Below are positions 52,322-64,000 of a DNA stretch of 64,000 bases, one piece after another. The notes beneath the pieces were generated by a model. It was given only the letters and a program-made list of their open reading frames with translations, made no database searches and was not told the origin of the DNA. How positions within the stretch are numbered: the first letter of the stretch is position 1; each line of letters begins with the position of its first letter. This stretch comes from Lonicera japonica (Eukaryota; Streptophyta; Magnoliopsida; Dipsacales; Caprifoliaceae): assembly GCA_021464415.1 (NCBI GenBank), contig CM038471.1:73324851-73388850 (forward strand), written 5' to 3'. The position numbers were made by a program, and so were the translations under genes.

Positions 52322-53292
52322 GAGTAAACTACCATAATGGCTCTTAAATTATTGATATCGTTTCACTTTGGCCCTTAAACAAAATTGTGTCTCATTTAAA
52401 TACTTAAACTATTTATCGAGTTCCAAATTAGTCCTTCCGTCCAATTTATCTGTTAACTTGGACATAATTTCTTTTTCCTCCATTTTTCAAAGGAAAAAAT
52501 GGTCATATTGAGCTAAAATTTTGATTTTGGGGTTAAATCATTATATACAAACACACACACATATAGCTATACACACATACATGTATATATATACACATCG
52601 ATTTCAATTTCAATTTTGGGGTTAAATCTTTGTATTGATTTTTGGGTTAAACCTTGATTTAGTTTGTGAGTTAAAATTTTGATTTTATGGTTAAATCTTT
52701 GTATACAAACACACACACACATATATATGGGGGGAGGTGGTGGTAATGTAGTGGGCGGAGATGGTGGGGTGCTATGAAGGGGGTGGCGGTGGTGGTGGGA
52801 GGGAAGGTGGAGGTGGAGATGTGTGTATATAGTATTTGTGTCAAAGAGAAAAAGGGACGATGAAAGAGATGGTGTTCGTAATGTTGGTGGAGGAGAAGGC
52901 TGCCAGAGGTTGTAATGGCGGGAAAGTTGAGGTGGCAATGGTGAAAGTGACAGTAGTAGGAAGTTGAGGCAGTGGTGAGGAGGTGGAAGTGGGTCTCTCT
53001 CTTTTCTTTTTTCTTTTTATAATATATAAAATTTCAATGATGGATTTGATCTCTCTACATATGTGGAAAATGAGTGAAAATAGAAGGAAATTAATTAGTA
53101 ACTCAATACGACTATTTTGCCTTTCAAAAAATGGAGGGAAATGAAATTCCGTCCAAGTTAATAGATAAATTGGACGAAATGGCCGATTTGAAACTAGGTC
53201 AATAGTTTAAGTATTTAAATGAGGCAAAATTTTGTTTAAGGACCAAAGTGGAACGATATCAATAATTTAGAGGCTATTAGAGTAGTTTACTC
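52322..53292. mobile_element. Mutator-like element, 9-bp target duplication with one change
   Basis: The ends GAGTAAACTACCATAATGG and CTATTAGAGTAGTTTACTC lie in inverted repeats of about 170 bp. The flanks TTAACTTCC (52313-52321) and TTAACCTCC (53293-53301) match at 8 of 9 bases. The 971-bp element is non-coding; its core is a GGT/GGA-rich low-complexity tract (about 52730-52990) plus AC microsatellites. Confidence 0.82.
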
Positions 53293-53673
53293 TTAACCTC
53301 CACATGTAACTTGAATTAACTTCCTCTATGTGTGTTTCAAAACCAATCACAACCTTCAGAAATTAGCCTATATAATTCGGAGCCAAACACACCATTAATA
53401 ACAATGTGAATTTGCCTTTAGTTATAACTCGGCCTGTATTAGATTAAAATAGGAATAATTGGTTACATGTTCATGATTATACGGCTGCAAATTGTGCCAA
53501 ATCCGGTCAGCCACAGAGTAAATCTGTGCCAGTTCGTAAATTTTGGTGTAGTGTATTTGTTTTGGAGATTTTCTAAGCTAACCATGAGAGTTTTAATATG
53601 CAACACAAAAGTGACTAGCCCGCAAATTAAATTCTCATTCTAAAGCAAATGGCCGGGGCAAGCCAATGGCCAG

Positions 53674-54285
53674 TAGGGGTGTTTTCGGTTTCGGTCGGGG
53701 TAGAAACTAAGGTACCCCAAACCCTCCCCAAACTTTATAGTTCGGTTTCGGTTCGGTTCGGTTCGGTTTCGGTTTTCGTACCTATGAAACCCAAACCCTC
53801 CCCAAATTATTCGGTTTCGGTCCGGTTCGGTCTCATTCGGTTTTTTTTTGTATTGTTAAAACTTTAGTTCAAAATTGCACTAAAAATATAAATTAACTCA
53901 AAAGGTGCTACAAAAAAATTATATAATGTATTTATTTTAATAATTAGCTTAAGTAAATATTTATAAATGTAAATAATCCATAGGATTGGGTCATTTTTAT
54001 AATGTAAATGTTGTAAGAAAGTTTTTTTTTTCAACATATTGTAAGACAACTTAAGTAATTACATTAAGTTAACAAATATTTTTTTTTAAAGATTCGGTTT
54101 TTTCGATCAAATTCGGGGACCCCGAATCCCCAACCTATACCAACCCAAATCAATCGGTTTCGGTTTCGGTTTCAGTTTCGGTTTTTGATTTCGGTTTCGA
54201 TTTTTTTTCGGTTCAGGAAATTTCGGATTGCAACAGATCGGATTGGTTCGTTCGTTCGGTTTTCGAATTTCTGACAACACCCCTA
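53674..54285. mobile_element. hAT-type MITE with 8-bp target duplication, inserted in a SINE-like sequence
   Basis: Begins TAGGGGTGTTTTCGG and ends ACAACACCCCTA, flanked on both sides by ATGGCCAG (53666-53673 and 54286-54293). Subterminal regions consist of GGTTTCGGTTCGG-type repeats. It is 612 bp and non-coding. Confidence 0.88.
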
Positions 54286-54382
54286 ATGGCCAGTTAGCAT
54301 AGTGGTATGTAAGTATTGGCTAGCATTTTGAACGGATAGGAGAGGTCACAGATTCAATCATATCGACATGTAGTAAAAAAAA
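54286..54382 (+). mobile_element. tRNA-derived SINE-like sequence
   Basis: TAGCATAGTGG (54295-54305) matches a polymerase III A box and AGATTCAATCA (54350-54360) resembles a B box at tRNA-like spacing. An A-rich run follows at about 54374. Its 5' head lies on the other side of the hAT element (about 53650-53673). No tRNA cloverleaf or anticodon arm is evident, so it is not called a tRNA gene. Confidence 0.45.
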
Positions 54383-54628
54383 ACAACTAAAGGGCAAAAA
54401 TGAAAATTCAAATTTTGGTGTCATAACCATTAAAAGAGCACTTATTTTTTTATGTTATTAGACACAGAAGCACAAACGATAATTATACTTGTGCAATAAT
54501 TTTACATGTACACCAATCTACTTTAAATTGGGAAGAATGAGTCACTGAAAAAGTTTTATATAACTTAAAGCACACACAATATTTGTGTGCACTTCTGTTA
54601 ATGCACAGCATATCTAATTTTGTTCATT

Positions 54629-54939
54629 AAAGCTCTGTTTGATAGTAACATGAAAAATGAAAAGAAAAATAACTAATTTAAGTGAGAAGATGGAAAATAA
54701 GTTGAGGGATGTGATGAGATTAACTCTTGCTTTTTACTTTTTCTATGACAAAAATTTCTTTGAGTGATGATGAAGAAAATTTTTTCACAAAATATTAAAA
54801 GAGGGTGGAGGACATGTACTCACAAAAATGAATATGAGATGGAGACTATCTCACCATATGCCTCAACTTATTTTCCATTTTCTCACTCAAATTAGTTGTT
54901 TTTATTTTTATTTTCCATGTTACTATCAAATGGAGCTTA
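54629..54939. mobile_element. Fold-back MITE
   Basis: TTTGATAGTAACATG near the left end is the exact reverse complement of CATGTTACTATCAAA near the right end. The outer TAAAGCTC/GAGCTTA also pair. It is about 311 bp, non-coding, related in its arms to the element at 50640-51850. Confidence 0.68.
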
Positions 54940-55317
54940 CGTCTCTATTTTCCATTGGTACTCCTATGAGTGAAAAAGGAGGAGGGGATGGAATTAACTC
55001 CCCCCCCCCCTTTTTGTTGGACTACAGGCGGAAAGTTTAAATGACCCAATGTGCGCTTCATCGCTCGGCTTACATTTCGTTAAAACAAAGTAACTGCATA
55101 TTTCCGTTACGAAAGATGGCCTAATTTTATTAAAAAATAATGTAGTAATTTTGCAGCGAAGCGTTATCTTTTAGAAACCTGGGAGCGAACATTACTTTAC
55201 TTTCCCGCTAAAACAAGTTCAGCAACACTCCTTTTGTACATCCTCTGTGGCACTTGGCAAAAAAAAAGGGGTTGATTTCATCCTCCTCTTCATCTTGTTG
55301 TACTACGGAAAACACTA

Positions 55318-56580
55318 AGGGTGCGTTTGATTACATGGTTTTAGAATTTTAATGACATTATAATTATATAGAATTGTAATGCCATAAAATTATAATACTG
55401 TTGTTTGGATAGTATCTAGTTTTCATTTTGATTTCTATTATTATTATAAATTTTTTTGTTTGACCAATTTATGAAGTTACATTTTAAATTCTATAGGGAG
55501 AATGGGTTTACATATATATATATGCACAGAAATGTGTATATAATAATTATATACATACATATATTTATGTGTGTATGTACATATATAATAAATAATGGTG
55601 TTGTAGTGTTTAAATTGGAGCACCAATGGTCGGTTGTGTGCAAGGTTGGGGGAGGGGGTAGTCACTGTGTGTTGGTGCAACCAAGGGGGAGGTGGTGTGA
55701 AATTGGTGGGAAACGGGATGGGGTGGGTGGGGTGGGGTTAGGGCCGGTAATTCGAGTTCATGTGTCATGTTCGGGTCATGTTAACACACAAGTATTATAG
55801 TATTAATATCAACCCGACCAGACCCCTTTAACTAATTGTGTCATTTATATTAACTCAAACACGACCTGTTTATTTTATATGTTACACGACACAACCGGAC
55901 CAATCCATTTAATAAACATGTGGTTTAAATCTGCAACTCGAGACGATACGATTAACCTTTTAAAATTATAATGACAATTAAGTTTCATGTGAAAATAATT
56001 AACTTGTTTTATAATAGTTTTAAATTTTTAATAAGTATCACTCAATACCAAAATTCAACATATATTTAATCAAAATAATATAATAATAATAATAATTTAA
56101 AGTCAAAATAAATAGCATTCCATCATCGAAGCAAAAACATAAAAAATTACTAGTTTATCCATCATTAAAAACATAATAATTATCATCTACTACCAATACT
56201 CAAAATAGGAATATAATTATCCAAGCAAGATGATAAAAAAAAATATATATATATAGCTAGGAAAAAAATCATGTTAATTGTGGGTCAATTTCGAGTTAGC
56301 GAGTTAACCCGAACAGAACATGTTTAATTTGCGAGTTAAGCGTATCTGACCCAAAATTAACCTAAATCCGTTAACTTTAGGGGGGATGGGGCTGGGATAG
56401 CTATGGCATGGTGGGGGTAGTTTGGTTATTGAGTACGGATTTTATTTATTATTTATTATTATTATTTTGATAGAATTTTAAAACTATAATTTTTTTAATG
56501 TATTCAAATAGTAAAATTTTAAAACTATACTCCAATTCTAATTCTATCTCATACAATTGCCATTGCCAAACACACCCTAA
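55318..56580. mobile_element. Fold-back/hAT-like element, probably composite
   Basis: The left end AAGGGTGCGTTTGATTACATGG and the right end CCATTGCCAAACACACCCTAA are imperfect inverted repeats. Inner arms (TTTTAGAATTTTAATGACATTATAA and TTGATAGAATTTTAAAACTATAA) also pair. The middle (about 55738-56380) holds different sequence with GGGTCATGTTAACAC and complementary GAACATGTTTAATTTGCGAG, probably a second element nested inside. No exact target duplication identified. Confidence 0.5.
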
Positions 56581-57626
56581 TTTCTTTGTTCACACAATAA
56601 ATTGCTGTTTACTCTCCCGATTTAGGTCTTTTTTGAACTACATTCTCATGATTTTAGGGCTATTTTGAATGCTAAGCCTCTTTCCCTATATTTTCTATTT
56701 TTCATGTATTAAAATGCGATATTTTCCATAAGAAAATTAGTGCAAGCTGAATATATATGATCCAAAAAGTATAAACAGAAAAATTAGAGAAACAAACATA
56801 GCTGGTGCACATCCTTCTTAGTATAAACGGAGAAATTAGGAAATGTGTTATTGGTAACAAAAGAGTATTATTTCTTTATGAGAGAAAGAGTGAAGTAAAA
56901 AAATATTTTTTTACACAATTTAAGTTAGGATCCGTTTGTTTTTTAAGAAAAATGTTGAATTCTTAATGGTTAATACTAAATGAATTTTTTGAAATATATA
57001 TTTGATTTCACTTAGTTCTAAATAATGAATAGAGTGGCGGATGCAAAGGCGGGCCAAGTCCCCCCAAGGTTTTTGAAAATTTCACTTAATATTCTTTTGT
57101 TGGCCTCTTCATGTTTTTTCATATAGGTAAAATTTATAATATTTTGGGTTTAAATATATAAATACAAATTATAATCTTGCATATAATGAGATTTACCATT
57201 ATAAAAATGTGGAAAAAGGACACATAATAATTGTTAGTCTTTGTCGGTTATGCTATTTTGAGCATAATTATTGATAACTTGAATGCCAAAAAAAAAAATT
57301 TGTGTGCTTGAATACATGGCGTGTATATCTCTAAATGTTAGATTTTGTGTACAAGCAATGTTTGTTTTTCTATGGTAAGATTCTCTTTTTAACGTTCAAC
57401 TTTTGTAAAGGAGAAAAGAAAACCGTGTTTGTATTGTTTAAACATTGATTCTTACACTCGGCATGGGTTTTTCAATCGCCAACAGGCAGCTATCTAGATT
57501 TCTTTGTTATTGATAAAGAGGAATTGGAGGGGAATTAGATAATTAATTAAGGATGGTCCTCTAAACTTAACCATCACCATCTCTATCTCCCTATTTCAAT
57601 GTGCGAGAGAGTGCAGTAGCATAATT
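56581..57626. other. AT-rich intergenic DNA
   Basis: No gene recognised. GGCGGGCCAAGTCCCCCCAAGG (about 57050-57072) and flanking sequence look like decayed transposon DNA. Confidence 0.4.
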
Positions 57627-58110
57627 TGTTAGATCTTGATGGTTCTAAATAACCATAAACCCTAGGACCGTTCATGTCGAATCACCAAGAATTAATAAAT
57701 CAATATGCGGAAGCGTACCTGAATCCATAGCGTGCATTTGTAGTCGAGTGGTTGGCCTTCCAGATCAACACGTATTTCTTTAGAGAATTCCCTTTATGTC
57801 TTCTCTTCGCTCTCTGTGATGATGGGAACTCAACAGGGACAAGAAACGTACGTATGATCTGGGGACCATAATCACAATATATATAGATAGTAAACCCTAC
57901 TATCTATTTGGTATTTCTATTTTAGCCCATCATAAAAATAGAATTACTCTTAAGTATCTACACATTAAAGACCCGCACCCTATTAGATACATTTAAGCCC
58001 AAATAACTTAAACCTTATTTGATCACTTTTAAAGTGGGCTTAACCATTCGACAGTCCACAACACATAATTATTTCACATATAAGCCCAATGTTGGATTAA
58101 GGATCCAACA
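57627..58110 (-). mobile_element. 3' LTR of a Ty1/copia element
   Basis: In element orientation (- strand) it begins TGTTGGATCC (at 58110) and ends AGATCTAACA (at 57627), the TG...CA form of an LTR, 484 bp. The sequence just inside it, AAGTGGGAGAT on the - strand (58111-58122), is the usual copia polypurine tract. This LTR follows the RNase H remnant at 58689-58501. The matching 5' LTR was not found in the window. Confidence 0.78.
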
Positions 58111-58867
58111 ATCTCCCACTTGGGCTATATGTGTAATCTTATAATTATGGGTTGTAAATTGAGCTCATCTTTGTTGTCATTACTGAAATGTATCTGTATC
58201 CAATCCGGTCCATCAATCATATCAACATAGGATCAAAGCGGCCTTTGTTACACTTGACGTAACTCGACCCATCAATGGTCACACATGTCGATCTAACTGA
58301 ATGACATGGATCATGATGTGGATGTGTAGCATAAAAATTACATGCATTGTGATCTTAACATGCCTATTTCCAACTGGTCCTCCTGAAACCTTAGTGAGAC
58401 CGAACCATATCCAAAATCAGAGTGTAAATAAACCAAACTTAATTTCTGCATAAAATAACTTTAAATATCCATAAACCGAAACCACCGAAATATGTTTATA
58501 TCATGAAAACACTACAAAATAAACTCCCATTAAAACTGAATTTTTCTGAAAATAATTGACACCCATACAATTAATGTGCTCATGAAGCACTTTGGGTGGC
58601 AATTCCTTAGTAAGCGGATCCGCAACTATGGAGTTTGTACTGATGTGTTCTATAGACACTTGTTCACTCTGAACTTTTTTCTTTAACAACTAGAAACTTA
58701 ATATATATATATATTAGACTTCGCCAAGCCCTTGTTGTTAGTGGAATACAAGATAGATTTAATTCTATCTTTGCACCCAGAAAAATCGGAGTCAATATAC
58801 CCAAAGATCTCAAGCTGATTTGACCTCCAATATGTAAGCATGTAATACTTTTATTTTCTGTAAGTAC

Positions 58868-60676
58868 TGTTGACCTTGAAGGTCTTAATCTTATTTTGAT
58901 AATAACAATAAATCAATCATGTGTAATTTAACATGTTCTTGATATAAGATTATAGATTTCTTATTTGAAAAATCAAGAATAGCATGATTGCTTAAGGAAA
59001 GTTTGACAAGGATCATTCAATCAATATCCGATCCAGTCAACGAAGCATTCGACTAAAACCGATCTATCTGAATCAAGATCATTCTTCTACAAGCGTTGGA
59101 CAAGACAAGAAGATCAATCTCATCACTCACAAGCTAGCAATGAATTTCATGAAACATAAAAGATCAAGGATCATATACTAAAGCTTCAAGGGAAAAGCTT
59201 CAAGTGAAGAATCAATTTGAAGAAACAAATCGAAGCATTCGAAGACTCACCTATTCGGTAATTGAGTGTTTGCTTAGGATTAATGTAAAGTTTCTTAATT
59301 GATTGATAATATAGCTCAAACATGAACTTGCATCATTGTTAGATTGATCAAAATCAGTTTGAATCAAAATTTCTTTGAAAACACCATTCTTGCAAAAACC
59401 GATTTTCAAATAATTTCATATTAAATTGATTTGAGCATATATTGAGCTCTCATGAAAATAGGTGTCTTAGGATAATATATTTTACCTATCCCAAGCATCA
59501 AAATTGATTTTGGAACTTAATTGCAAAAATGTTTATTTTTTCCCTTTCTAGATTCGCTCTGTTTTTGCGCAGTTTTGATATAACGGTTTGAAGGAGGCCT
59601 TCCCGGATTCCGATCATTATGAAATTTGGACAGTAGTTAGTTAACACATTATAGTACTTATATCCAAAATTTCATCAAGTTCCAACGCCTGGATACTGAG
59701 ATATGATCAAAACAAATCGGGAAAAATTTGTTGTCTGCAGCTATCTATCTAAACTGACCAGCAAAGGTCATCAGTCGACTGATGGGTTTGCTCAGTCGAC
59801 TGATGGTCACTCAGTCGACTAAGGAGCCTTGCTCAGTCGACTGATGACTTGAATATAGCCGTTGGATTTCTAATTTTTTACTATTTTTGGTACAAAACTT
59901 CCACCAAACCTATCAAACGGCTATATCACTTTTGGGACTATAAATATGACTTCCAAGACTCATTTTACACACCTTGAATCACTCTCATACTCTATTCTTC
60001 ATCTATCTTCATTATTCAAAGATTCAAGAAATTGTTTTTGATCAATCATCTTTCATTTGAGCTATATCATATTGATCATTCAAGATAACTCTAGTGTGAG
60101 CTTAAATTGTATTCTACAAACACTTGAGAGAGTTATTGTAAATTGGTGTGATTCATCAAACTTTTATATTCAAATTGTGAGAGGTAAATCTCATAGGAAA
60201 AACAAGAAGGTAAATTTTTGTTTAGATATTGTGATAGGTAAATCTCACAAGGTTAGCAAGAGAGAGATTCTTGTGAGAATATTGTGGTCAAGAAATATTT
60301 GTAAAGAGTGTAGTGAGACAACAACACTTGTAGTGGTTTGATCTTCACCCGGAAGGAGATTGGAATTAGTGGAAATTCTCGGGGAACTAACTGAGCGCGG
60401 ATTATGGTTTGGTAAACCAAAACCGTGTGGACAAAACGTCTTGGACTTCAAATCGGTTCAATCTTTCTAACTCAATCTCTTTATTATTGATTGTTTTGTT
60501 ATTGCTTGAGATTGCTTAATTATTTTCTCTTGTGCTTGATTGTTTATTTGCTTACAGTCCTTGATAATTTGTTTTGTAAATTTGTTTTACTTAAACATTG
60601 TTAGAAAAGTTTTAAATTCCGCATTAAGTTTTAAAAACCCTATTCACCCCCCTCTAGGGTTGAAATCCGACCAACA
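58868..60676 (+). mobile_element. Solo LTR (1.8 kb) nested in the copia element
   Basis: Starts TGTTGACC and ends CCAACA, flanked on both sides by AGTAC (58863-58867 and 60677-60681), a perfect 5-bp target duplication. It splits the RNase H region of the host copia element. The + orientation is supported by a TATA box (CTATAAATA, about 59938-59946). ACCCTATTCACCCCCCTCTAGGG near the 3' end resembles LTRs of SIRE/Maximus-type copia elements. It has no internal region, so it arose by LTR-LTR recombination. Lineage is inferred from style, not from protein. Confidence 0.85.
59772..59848. repeat. Four CAGTCGACT palindromic repeats upstream of the LTR TATA box
   Basis: CAGTCGACTGATGG or close variants occur at about 59772, 59793, 59811 and 59834, 90-170 bp before the TATA box. 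The core CAGTCGACTG is a palindrome. Position suggests U3 enhancer-like elements; this is inferred. Confidence 0.75.
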
Positions 60677-63361
60677 AGTACCACAAGACCTATTTTGTTG
60701 CTTTTAAATGGTCTATTCCTGGATTGCTTAAATATCTGCTTAGCATCCCAATAATATACGCAAAATCTGGACACGTATATACCTGAATATACATCAGACT
60801 CCATACTGCTCATGCATAAGGAATCTTCTGCATTTTATTTTCCTAAAAAAACATTCTTAGGGCACTGACTAATACTAAACTTATCTCCCTTAACCACAGG
60901 GGTATCACCTGGTTTACAATCATGCATGCCATATCTCTTTAGAACCTTTTCGATATAGCCCTTTTATGATAATCCTAAAGTACCCCGAGAGCGATCTCGG
61001 TGTATCTGTATGCCTAACATAAAAGAGGCGACACCAAGATCTTTCATCTCAAAATTCTTAGTCAGAAATTTCTTAGTTTCGTGCAATATGCCTATATCGT
61101 TGCTGGCAAGCAAAATGTCATCAACATAAAAAACCAAAAAAATATACTTACTCCCACAAAACTTATGGTATATGCAATCATCGACCAAATTCATCTTAAA
61201 GCCAAATGAGATAATTACTTGATGAAACTTGAAATACCATTGTCGAGATGCTTGCTTGAGCCCATAGATGGATTTCTTAAGTTTGCAAACCATATTCTTT
61301 GGGTTTCCCACCACAAAGTTTTGCGGTTGCACCATATAGATCATCTCATCAATGTTACCATTGAGAAATGTAGTCTTTACATCCATCTGATGTAACTCAA
61401 GATCGAAATACACCACTTATGCCATTATAATCCTAAAAGAATCTTTCGAGAAAATCGGAGAGAAAGTTTCTTTATAGTCGATGCCTTTCTTTTGTGTAAA
61501 GCCCTTTACAACAAGACGATCTTTGTACCTTTCCACATCACCTTTCGAATCCCTCTTAGTCTTAAATATCCATTTACAACCAATGGGTTTCACACCTTCT
61601 GGCAATGGGACAAGATCTCATACGTCATTGTCCTTCATGGACTTAATTTCCTCATTCATGGCATCAATCCACTTTTGAGAATTAGAACTTTCCATGGCTT
61701 GATGGAAGTTGATCAGATCATCTTCCATCACTCCAATGTCAACCTCATGTTCTTGGAGAAATACAATATTGTAGTCATCTGGCACCGCACTTCTCCTTTC
61801 TCTAGTAGATCTCCTTAATGGCATAGGTTCTTGAGGTGGTAGAGTTTGTTCTTCTGGAACAATTTCTTAAATGGGAGGTTCTCTAACATTATCTTGATTT
61901 GTGTCTTGAACAAAATCAGGAATGGAAACCTTATCAATGCCAATGGCACCTGTGGGAATATCAACATATTCATTTTCAAAGATAAAATCTCTGGCTGTAT
62001 CTCCCCCCACAAACCCTACATCCTCAAAGAACCGGGCATTTTCAGATTCAAAAATTGACTTTTTCGTGGGATCATAAAACTTGTACCCCCTGGATCTTTC
62101 AGAGCATCCTACAAAATAGCACTATCCCGTGCCATAACGCAACCAAATTTTCAGTGTTTAATTTTCCTTTTACACTATATGCACTTAATTGTAGGGATTT
62201 ATTAAATAAAACAATTGTATCAACTGCATATAGATTATTATCGTAACTTAACAAACAAAAAAAACTGGAACCAACCACTTTTCAATTATGAAACAAATTA
62301 AAAATTTTATTCCCGAAGGAACAAGAATCTGTAGATTTGTCTAAAACATAAATTGAAATCAAAATTCGTATAAAATACGATACAGTATATGTCTCATTAA
62401 GATTCAAATAAAATGTAGTCTTTAATAATAATCTAAACATTTCAATTGCTTCAACTTGAACCGTTTTACCTTCGCCTAAATTGATGTGTCTTTCACCATC
62501 ATTTGACTTTCAGAAATTAAGACAACCCCTTCTTATTACGCCATGAGTGAAAGTTGGTATAGTGCTTCTTTATGTGTTCTTCAGCTCCACAAAAGTAACA
62601 CTAATATCTTCTGGTTCGCCCAGTTACTTTTCTTATTTCTTTTGTTGTGCTGTGTCTGTAATTTCCTTTGTTCTTATTTCCCTTATCCTTGCTTTTAGAG
62701 GTTGAGACAATTAAGAAGTTTATACCTTATCTTGCTTCAACTTTTTTTTTAAACACAATATGAGATGAGCTCATTTAGAGACCAAGTCTCTTTTTGACAA
62801 TTACAGCTCACCTTGAACTGGCTAAACTGTGTTGGAAGAGATATTAAAACTAAATGCACCAGCAAGTCCTCAGAGAGTTCTAGCTTAAGTGCTCTTAATT
62901 TTGAAGCAAGATGAGACATCTCCATAATATACTTTCTTATATTGCCTTTATCCTTATACCTCATTGAAAGTAGGTTTGTCAAGAGCGTACCTATTTCAGC
63001 CTTTTCATTCTTGACAAACCTTTTTTCAATGTCTGCAAGGAACTCCTTAGATGTAGTTATCTTTTCAGATATTGTGCCTCTGAATGCTTCCGGAATGGCC
63101 CTTTTTTTTCATAATCATGACACACATGCGATTTGATCTCTCCCACTTCTCTAGATCTTTTCTCTCTTCAGGAGTACTTTTATCCGTAAGAGGTCGGGGA
63201 GAATCAATCCTTAATGCAAGGTCAAGATCCATGACTCCTAGAACTATCTGGAGGTTCTCTTGCCATGATTTGAAATTTGTGCCATTTAACATAAGAATAA
63301 AGTTAATGCTAGCAGTAATATTAGCAGAAGTATTCATAGCTGAATCCACAGAAAACAACAA

Positions 63362-64000
63362 TAAACAAACAAAACAAGCTTACATAAATCCTAAAACAAA
63401 TATAATAAATTCAAATAAAGGTAATTCCCATCTTAAGATACTGGGTGCTCCATTAATATTTTATCTTTGGATAAAAATACTAACTTGCAATTGATATCTT
63501 GTAGCAATAATCAAACACTGATAATAAAAGTATGTCGAATAATAAATCTTCCTTTGGGCCGATTTATTGTTCACATGAAAAAAAAAAACTGAATAATTAT
63601 CACGTATTTATTACCATAGTTGTGCAAGCAATTCTGTCAAAAAATTAACCTTCCTTTGGGCCGGTTAAAAGTTTACATAAGTTACAGGTACACAGCCGAT
63701 TATATTTTAAAACAAAATAATTTTCACGAGAGAGGTCACTTTGGCGATATGTCGCTTCAATTAATTTGTCTTTAAATATATATACTTAATTATACCAATA
63801 TTTGAATTTAATCTAGTTGGGTCAAAGCTTATTGGGTTATATACCCATATCCATGTCTTGACCCATATAATCCAAAAAATTTAAGCCCTAAAAAATTTAT
63901 GTATACACGCTCATTGGTATAACACACAAAACCATAACTTAAATAAACAAATAAATATATATATCCACAGCAACAATAACAATATTATAATATATACAAA
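63362..64000. other. Region upstream of the copia gag remnant, to the window end
   Basis: The phrase CTTCCTTTGGGCCG occurs twice (about 63548 and 63649). No primer-binding site or 5' LTR matching 57627-58110 was found, so the 5' LTR has been lost or lies beyond the window. AT-rich, no gene. Confidence 0.4.

Larger units (their letters stand above)
58111..63361 (-). mobile_element. Decayed Ty1/copia retrotransposon, internal region
   Basis: - strand. Gag comes first: 63361-63100 (LNGTNFKSWQENLQIVLGVM) and, after a frameshift, up to 62749 (LLTNLLSMRYKDKGNIRKYI). Only scraps of the protease/integrase region are visible: an integrase C-terminal phrase ESENARF near 62030, with the catalytic core apparently lost. 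Reverse transcriptase lies at 61824-60964 with KPIGCKWIFKTKRDSKGDV, QMDVKTTFLNG, YGLKQASRQWY and the catalytic YVDDILLA. It is broken by an in-frame stop near 61417 and others. The RNase H end (58689-58501; TNSIVADPLTKELPPKVLHE) lies beyond a nested solo LTR. Inactive. Confidence 0.88.

Noticed and set aside
52567..52938. 123-codon Pro/His-rich open frame on the - strand
   Set aside because: It is the low-complexity GGT/GGA-rich core of a Mutator-like element read in antisense.
54294..54366. Possible tRNA gene
   Set aside because: A- and B-box-like motifs are present, but no acceptor stem, anticodon loop or terminator could be folded; a SINE-like remnant fits better.
59772..59848. CRISPR-like spaced repeats
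   Set aside because: Only four short palindromic repeats with irregular spacing in a plant LTR; no CRISPR context.
60057..60341. 94-codon open frame on the + strand
   Set aside because: It lies in the transcribed part of the solo LTR and contains imperfect internal repeats (GGTAAATCTCA); no protein family.

Overview
This is nuclear DNA of a flowering plant, most likely a core eudicot. The evidence is AT-rich DNA, genes split by GT-AG introns, four proteins with clear plant relatives, and many plant transposon remnants. The species cannot be named from the sequence.

Four protein-coding genes can be rebuilt exon by exon, each with consistent splice phases. (1) A choline transporter-like (CTL/PNS1 family) membrane protein on the + strand, 1330-5106, five coding exons, 555 aa. 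(2) NAA10/ARD1, the catalytic subunit of the NatA N-terminal acetyltransferase, on the - strand, 16423-14415, two exons, 187 aa. (3) An F-box/WD40-repeat protein resembling Arabidopsis At3g52030, on the - strand, 36340-20986, nine exons, 440 aa; its 1.3-kb coding sequence is spread over 15.4 kb. (4) A secreted serine carboxypeptidase-like protein (SCPL, clade II type) on the - strand, 46775-40164, eight exons, 507 aa, with all catalytic motifs. A broken second copy of the carboxypeptidase, reduced to promoter-like sequence and the last exon, lies just downstream at about 37217-38610. Its last exon is interrupted by a solo LTR. The genes show no sign of acting in one pathway; this is ordinary plant gene order, not an operon-like system.

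The rest is mostly transposon-derived. Four Mutator-like elements have long terminal inverted repeats (about 16705-17967, 19215-20592, 28361-30231, 52322-53292). Three have readable 9-bp target duplications and at least one carries gene-like sequence. hAT-type miniature elements with 8-bp target duplications lie at 23293-23700, 26779-27287, 50752-51679 and 53674-54285. There is a Harbinger-type MITE (8840-9279), a tiny LTR element of the TRIM class (27740-28016), LINE remnants, tRNA-derived SINE-like pieces and, at the right end, a decayed Ty1/copia element (57627 to about 63361) with a 1.8-kb solo LTR nested in it (58868-60676). Introns 3, 5 and 8 of the F-box/WD40 gene are the main insertion sites.

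I found no CRISPR array, rRNA, intact tRNA gene or recognisable new multi-gene system. The most informative observations are the history of the carboxypeptidase pseudogene, the gene-fragment-carrying Mutator element with a second element nested in it, the TRIM, a direct duplication whose two copies differ almost only by small deletions, and an intronic copy of an exon start in the choline transporter gene.
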